64,000 bases of DNA. Source: Plumapathes pennacea (taxonomy: Eukaryota > Cnidaria > Anthozoa > Antipatharia > Myriopathidae). Below are positions 58,185 to 64,000 of the stretch, piece after piece. Each line of letters opens with the position of its first letter. The first letter of the stretch is position 1. Where the stretch lies: contig OZ038463.1 of NCBI GenBank assembly GCA_964036295.1, positions 19,269,069 to 19,333,068 on the forward strand. The letters are read 5' to 3'. The notes beneath the pieces were generated by a model, which had not been told where the DNA came from, did not search any database, and saw only the letters and a list, made by a program, of their open reading frames with translations. Position numbers and translations under genes: made by a program.

Positions 58185-58408
58185 AATACATCAGGGCCAG
58201 ATTCAGAGCTCGATTAAGCTAATCCCATGGTTATTCAAGCTCTTTCCCTCATGCTTTTGGCCAACAAACTGCTTAGTTTTGACTAATCAAAAAGTTTGTT
58301 TTGGCTTCAAACACAGCGTTGGTTTGTGAGTGAAATGGCTTAAAAATGACAAAGTTTAGAGCTAACCCAGAGTTAGCCTAGAATCGTCCTCTGAACAACT
58401 GGTCCTGA
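58185..58408. mobile_element. MITE family F, copy 3
   Basis: Starts CAGGGCCAGATTCAGAGC, contains GATTAAGCTAATCCCATGG and GCCAACAAACTGC, and ends TCCTCTGAACAACTGGTCCT. Confidence 0.65.
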
Positions 58409-59939
58409 AGAATTTAGTCTGTTCTCCTAAGTTGCAAGACCCTTCTTATGGTAATATGTATATGCACCCTAAGATAAGGGAAACTGGGACTAGGTCAATA
58501 CGTCATTTGCGCGTACATACTTTTGGTACATCTAAGAGAAATTATTTCAGTACAATTTGCCACTTTGTGACATTTGTGCTCTAAATTGCCAGTTTCATGG
58601 TATTTTTGTATGTAGATTGGGGGCCCAGGTTATTTGGGAATTCTGGAATGTAAACCTAATCCAAAGGAGTTGTAACTCAGTGTTTGCACTACAGTATTAA
58701 ACTTCCATTGTTTTGAGAGAATAGAGTTGAGAAATGTGCTCCAATGGAAGGTCCAGCTTTCATCAGCATTTGCAAATTACACCATATTGTATAATGATGC
58801 AACATTTAAATATATTTTTATTGGGAATATGTGAAAGACTGGGCTAGTATGCAGGTCTTGAATTATCAGAAAGTGTGGACTTCAACAGGCAATTTTCCAC
58901 CTTAATTTTTGACTTTGACAAATACCGTATATCTCTGCATGCGACATTCTCAACTCTTGTGTCAAGGTTTTCAGTTAATGTAATGCTCTTAGTAGAAATT
59001 AGCTAATATAAAGTTTTGTACATAGCAAAATTTCTGAGTTGTCATATGGGTTATACACTATCACTATACATAATTTTTATTTTTCTGACAAATTTGAATC
59101 AACTGAATAGGCATTTTGCAACAATGTAGGTCACAACTTAAAATTAACCATGTAAATGAAAAAAATGTTTTTGAGTAATTCTATAAATGGTAAAAGCAGC
59201 AAACAATCATGTAGTTGCTTTGTCCTCAAGCAACTTTTCCCATTTCTGAACTACAAAATGCTGCTAAATTTAATGCTTTTTAAATGCTGCAGGCCTGAAA
59301 TTTTGCAAGTCTCCATTTTTTGGGGGGGAAGGGAGTGCTCTTTCCATTTATGGTGCTCAAAAACAAATCCTGATTCACATGGTGAATTTTTCATGTGACT
59401 GCATTTATGCAAATGATCTATAGACTATGGCTAACAGCTGAGACGGGACACTCATGCAAGACTGTTGACAGGTTTCCCCCACCCTTCCTATTATGCCACT
59501 TCCACACACAGAATATAGAAAGCACAATATTGTGCAGATAGAGAATTCAAGTGAAAGAGATCTTTGTAATCATGGAACAACTTTAAGGCTGTGTCAAAGT
59601 GCTGACAGCATATTTGTGAGACAACTTGCAAGTATGTTACATGGCATGTTGCAACAAGACCATGTAATGTTCTAAAAAGTAGAAGACTGTTCACAGTTTC
59701 CTGCATTAGCCCACACTTCTAATAATGATTTATTCATTCTAATGCTTGCAAAGAGGGTGTCATGCACAATATCTCTTCTGCAACTTCTCACAATGGCATT
59801 GCCTTGCAAGTTGCAAGAAAAAAAATTGTTGCAAAGAAGCAATGCAATACGGCTATTAAAGATTGTGTGAGCTAATATTGGCAGGGGCAGATTAATACCA
59901 GTTTACAGAAACTGGTCAGATGTTAGGTTAGTTTCCGGA

Positions 59940-60205
59940 GGGGGGGTAGGGGGAGGGGGGCACTCCCCTAAATTTAGTATGGGGGTGTGCCGCTGAGTCC
60001 CTGTGACCCTGATCCTGTTTCAGAGCAAAGAAAGGCAATTTTGCTACCTGTTCCAGACAAAATGGTGAAAATAGATACCCTGTTCCAGACTATACTGTAG
60101 GCAATTCCACAAATCAGAAATGGCATATTTGAATAAATTGTGGCATTGCCTGATTTAAAACAACAGTTCAGCAGCACGCCCCCATATAGCCCATATATGA
60201 GAAAT
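59940..60205. mobile_element. Repeat family M, copy 3
   Basis: Begins in a G-rich stretch (GGGGGAGGGGGGCACTCC), contains GGGGGTGTGCCGCTGAGTCC and CCTGTTCCAGACAAAATGG, and ends near CCCATATATGAGAAATGG. Confidence 0.55.
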
Positions 60206-61774
60206 GGCAGGAAATCATGTTTCGAAAAAAACAAATCTCTTTTCTTTCCTGGGCCCAGAGCATGCCTCTCAACTCCCTAGAAAGTTGCACCTTCGGTGCT
60301 CCAACATTTGGAGCTGGTCAGATTTTCAACTGGATCTGCCCATGATAGGCCATTTCCAAATCGCCTTTTGTCTGTGTTTCAAAGCAAGGCCTGAAACAAC
60401 ACACTAAATCCTTATATGAAGTCTTTATACAAGTCTTATTTTAGGATAAGTGTAAAATTGATTTTCAATTTTAAAGTTTTGCACTCAGCCTCAAAAATGG
60501 CCTGATGTGTACTCTTCATATGATGAGAATGTAAATTTATTATGGCTTGCAATGAACTCACTCTTAAAATATAAGATATAATAAAGATTTATTCCCTAAA
60601 ATCCAGCACATGATACACATGGGAATTAGACTGCTCCTTCAGTTTGGCAGACTAGCGTGAAATTACCAAAAATGAAAGTTCGTAACTTTTCATATCAAAA
60701 TGAATATAAAAAGTGGTTTAACTGTGACACAACTGAATTCACTTAGCCCGCAACAGGGGCATATTTAGAATTATTGCATTTCTATTAAACCAAAGATACA
60801 CAATTAAACCTTTGTGCCATTTCAGTTAACCAGGATAAAGCACTTGTTAGCTTGAAATATGAAGACATTAATTTCAGATTCATTTTAGATTATTTTATTT
60901 TAGAGAATGTCAGATTTGAAGTTTGCGCATCAAAACAGAGTGTTTTTCTTTGTTATCTCCACAATGGCTGCTTAATTTCTCATAGGCTCAAGCATTTGTG
61001 ATTCAGGTGGAATTATAACACTACTATGAATAACTCTAATGGATATCTATCACATAAGACTAGAATGGGTTTGCTATGCAAGTTAGCTCTTCATAACTGT
61101 CTATGTCATAGTTGAAGGTCTCTGAATGTTATTTCTGCAATGGCCAAATACTGCGGCATGAACCATTTAGATAGTTGGCTATGCGAACATTGCAGTTATA
61201 CCAATAGTCCAATGTAAAGGTCACAAACACATGCAGCACTTCAACGTTTAAGACAAGAATCTATACATTTTTGTGTAAATCCAAAAGCAAATTTTGTATA
61301 AAACATTGGTCATCACAATTAATTATGTCAAACACTAAAGAATTTGACTTAAAGCATGGTACAGGTTATGGTACCTCAAAGCTTAGCCTCCAGACAGCAA
61401 GCCCCCAAGCTGCTTCCATAAGTAAAATGGAAGCTGATCGGAGGGGGGAGGGGGGGTCTGCTGTCAGAAGGTTACTCAAAGCTGAGATTTAATAATGTAT
61501 GATCTGGACGATTTGATCTATTCAAAAACAACTTTCCAGATTGGTTGCTTATGTTGGGGTATGCAGGCAAAGGCGGACATACTGTGTGGTACAAGAATTG
61601 TTGGCCATTCTTTGTCACCCCAACCCCACTATCCCCCACCCCTCCCCAAATCTGGCTTGAGTGTCATGTAGGATTTGTTCAGAATTCTAAGCCTACTGTA
61701 ACTCACTGATGTCAATCCATGCTTGCCTGCAAATAATGTTGCTATAATTTTTCTAGAGTTTTTCTTTTAAATTA

Positions 61775-63846
61775 TTAGGCTTTTGTTATGACCAAGGCTA
61801 CCAACAATATAATAACTACAACTGCCAGAAGTATTATACATAACATCTTGCGTGATGCCTTCTGGTGTCTCTCACCCTAAAACAAAACAAAAACAAAAAC
61901 AAAAACAAAAACTGTCATGGTCACTCACAAGACATTTCACTGTCTAATTATAGTAATTTGACTGAGGAACCAATCAGTACTTTGGTTTAGGTAGTTTGCA
62001 TATGAGAAGTATGTTCCACTGTTAATTATATTATTGAATGAGTCTGTGTGTCTCACCTTTTGGAGTTGTTGGAGTCCTTCCTCCACTTTGACAGCAGCTT
62101 GTTCTACATTATAATCTATCCTATCCAAAATTGTGCCCTGAAAAACAGCAGACATTACATTGATCAGTAAGTATAATGTGACTGTGTCAAATTTAGGGCA
62201 TTTAAGGAGAAAACTTAAAAAAGCTTGATCTTTCTATAAAAATATAATGTGCTACAACCATTATCAGGAGACATCAGAAATGTAGGCTGGTTTTGGACTG
62301 GTGGGTTCTTTTTCTCTATAAGCAGACAACTTCAGATTGTAGTAATTTTCTGTGAATATTCAAGTCCCATTGCCTCTATGTTGGTGAGAAATTTGACAAT
62401 GTTTGTAGAGTGTGGTTCAGACAAAGTAGGAACTACACAAGGGAGGGTGTGCAGGTGTGATCAGGATTTTACAAATTGGGAGTGACATGAAATGCAGAAA
62501 CAAATCTGGCAGAAAATCTGACTGGTTTTGAAATGTACAAGTGTCAAATCCCCCGCCCCCCACCCTGTACATGAACGAGAAGGGGCTCACCATACCTGCT
62601 CTACAACCATTGTTGCTAAATCCCTGAAAATTTCATTGAGCTCAGATATTGAGCGCACTATGGATTGGATTTCTTTTTCTCTGTGCTCCACTATTGCAGA
62701 GTTGTCTTCCACCAGCCTCATCTGATCGTTTGTAAATCCCTAGAACAACAAAGTGACATAGCAAAATTAACAGCCTTCACACCGAAAAAAAAAAAAAAAA
62801 TTCTGGTAACTACTGGTAAATAAAGCAGACTGACAGAGTGGCAGACAGAAGGATGGTAATGGAGGGAGAAGGGAAATATTGATGTAAAACTATAACACTA
62901 GATGTTCAGTTTTAGACAAAACAGTTGACACATTCTCCTTCATTCTTCCTTCTTCCCTTTCCCACATAAATGTTGACCAGGGGCAAACATTGTTGGCAGT
63001 TCAAGTAACGACTATGACTTGAAGAGGGCTAGGATCCCATTTGTGGTTAATAATATATAACATCTTCACATCCGATGAGAGAGAGAGTGGAGTACAACTG
63101 GTCAAATTTTATAGTCTATATTTTGGAGATTGTCAATGTGCACTGGCCTAAAACTTTAAGAGTCACAGAAAAAAGGTTGGAAAGGTTTTAGGAGTCCTGT
63201 GTTTAACATCAACAAACAACTTTTGGTGCTACATGTATATGACTTTATTACACGACTTCACATTTTGGAGTGCAAATAAAGGCAAAAACGAGTGCAAATA
63301 TGGGAGTGTATTGCACTCGTCAGGAACCAAATCAACTGGTTTATTAGCTTATGTGATCAATTTTTGCAAGCAAATTTTATCAACACGTCATCTTTTTCTG
63401 CACGGCTACAGCGTTTGGCCCTGCTTCGTTTGTCATATAATCAACAATTTATTACATGAAAAGTTGTGCAATACGACTGTATTTTTACTTGTCAGTTTTA
63501 TATTTTCTCGCCTGAAGCAGGCTCGAAAAAATAACCAACTTGTAAAAGTACTCCGCTGTATTGTATAACCCCTTTGTATTTTTAATATTTAGTTATTTAA
63601 TAATATATTTTATGAAGGACCAAAAGAGCTGCAAGCAAACTTAAGCTCGTGTCCACCCTACCCCTCCCTCCCAACTCCATCCCACAGACAGCTTATCAGT
63701 AAATTTCAAATCTTGGCCAGAAAGTTGACAAACCTTGTCGTAAAGCTCATCATTTTCAACTACGTCTTCATCCATAAGAGCACTGCTAGTGGCAGGAAGG
63801 CCTGTGTCAAAATACTGGCGTTCCCTCTCTTCTCTGTTTTTTAATC
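61775..63846 (-). CDS. STX16: Syntaxin-16, C-terminal part; gene continues past the right edge
   Basis: Four exons are visible: 63846-63734, 62739-62596, 62137-62057 and 61876-61775 (stop). They encode [15 protein letters not shown], a linker with an acidic stretch ([14 protein letters not shown]), and the Qa-SNARE motif from about [19 protein letters not shown] to [14 protein letters not shown]-terminal anchor follows ([18 protein letters not shown], then TKA). The block [20 protein letters not shown] plus [12 protein letters not shown] matches syntaxin-16, with the zero-layer glutamine in VVEQG. By family knowledge it is a tail-anchored SNARE of the trans-Golgi network that receives endosome-derived vesicles with VTI1A, STX6 and VAMP4. 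The first visible exon needs one upstream base to complete its first codon. The missing N-terminal exons, including the Habc region, must lie to the right of 64000. It converges on HNF4. Confidence 0.93.
63236..63575. mobile_element. Repeat family J, copy 2
   Basis: Shares TTTATTACACGACTTCACAT, TGCACTCGTCAGGA, CTGCTTCGTTTGTCATATAA and CGCCTGAAGCAGGCTCGAAA with 32225-32578. It lies in a syntaxin-16 intron. Confidence 0.75.
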
Positions 63847-64000
63847 CTGAAAGTCAAGTTTTATTAATAATTTACAATGCGATGACTGGTATTGCTATGT
63901 TCCGTGAGGACTGGAGAATATGCAAATTGTACCCCAAAAACCTGATCACTGTGAGTCATCCCTCCCCTATCAATGTTGTGCCTTGAGTTTGGAGGAGTTC

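Larger units (their letters stand above)
57452..61774. other. HNF4 3' UTR and spacer between convergent genes
   Basis: No further gene is seen. Contents: family F copy 3 (58185-58408), family M copy 3 (about 59940-60205), and a short element with inverted ends near 61380-61485 (TTAGCCTCCAGACAGC against GCTGTCAGAAGGTTA). AATAAA occurs on both strands near 60580-60593 and could end both HNF4 and STX16 transcripts. Confidence 0.5.

Noticed and set aside
1-64000. tRNA, rRNA, intact retrovirus or toxin genes
   Set aside because: Looked for by eye on both strands. No A/B-box cloverleaf, no rRNA core, no gag-pol-env order and no toxin family was recognised. Weak or unusual RNAs would need a covariance-model search.

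Overview
The window is eukaryotic nuclear DNA. Genes are split by many GT-AG introns into short exons, and introns and spacers are full of short inverted-repeat transposon relics. The protein families and the repeat content point to a cnidarian, most likely a stony coral. That assignment is an inference; no species can be named from the sequence alone. I rebuilt exon structures by hand from splice sites, reading phase and family knowledge. In all four complete recognised genes the joined exons give an open frame divisible by three.

Layout, left to right. (1) 1-3531: no gene, only fold-back and inverted-repeat elements. (2) 3532-17722, minus: a 17-exon ANKS6 gene (ankyrin repeats plus SAM domain, a ciliary protein), about 795 aa, with one GC-AG intron. 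(3) 17723-23795: the ANKS6 promoter, with a perfect CRE palindrome, then a repeat-rich spacer holding an 82-bp tandem array. (4) 23796-43680, minus: a 20-exon DCAF11 (WDR23) gene, a substrate receptor of the CUL4-DDB1 ubiquitin ligase, about 568 aa. Its introns hold two GC-dinucleotide minisatellite arrays, a cluster of ACGT motifs and many MITEs. (5) 43681-43925: a short shared promoter. (6) 43926-47996, plus: a 6-exon EMC4 gene (ER membrane protein complex), about 181 aa. (7) 48126-50722, minus: a tentative two-exon gene of unknown family (about 111 aa), convergent with EMC4. Its intron carries a near-perfect 213-bp palindrome flanked by an 8-bp direct repeat. (8) 51061-57451, plus: a 6-exon HNF4 (NR2A) nuclear receptor, about 418 aa. 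(9) 57452-61774: HNF4 3' UTR and spacer. (10) 61775 to the right edge, minus: the C-terminal half of syntaxin-16.

The genes are ordinary housekeeping or developmental loci and do not form an operon-like system. Two pairs are head-to-head (DCAF11/EMC4 and unknown gene/HNF4) and two are tail-to-tail (EMC4/unknown and HNF4/STX16). What is unusual lies in the non-coding DNA: at least ten families of non-autonomous inverted-repeat elements in several copies each, some nested; periodic Z-DNA-prone arrays; and a possible DBD-only terminal exon of HNF4 inside a duplicated intron segment. I found no CRISPR array, no tRNA or rRNA, no intact virus and no toxin gene.
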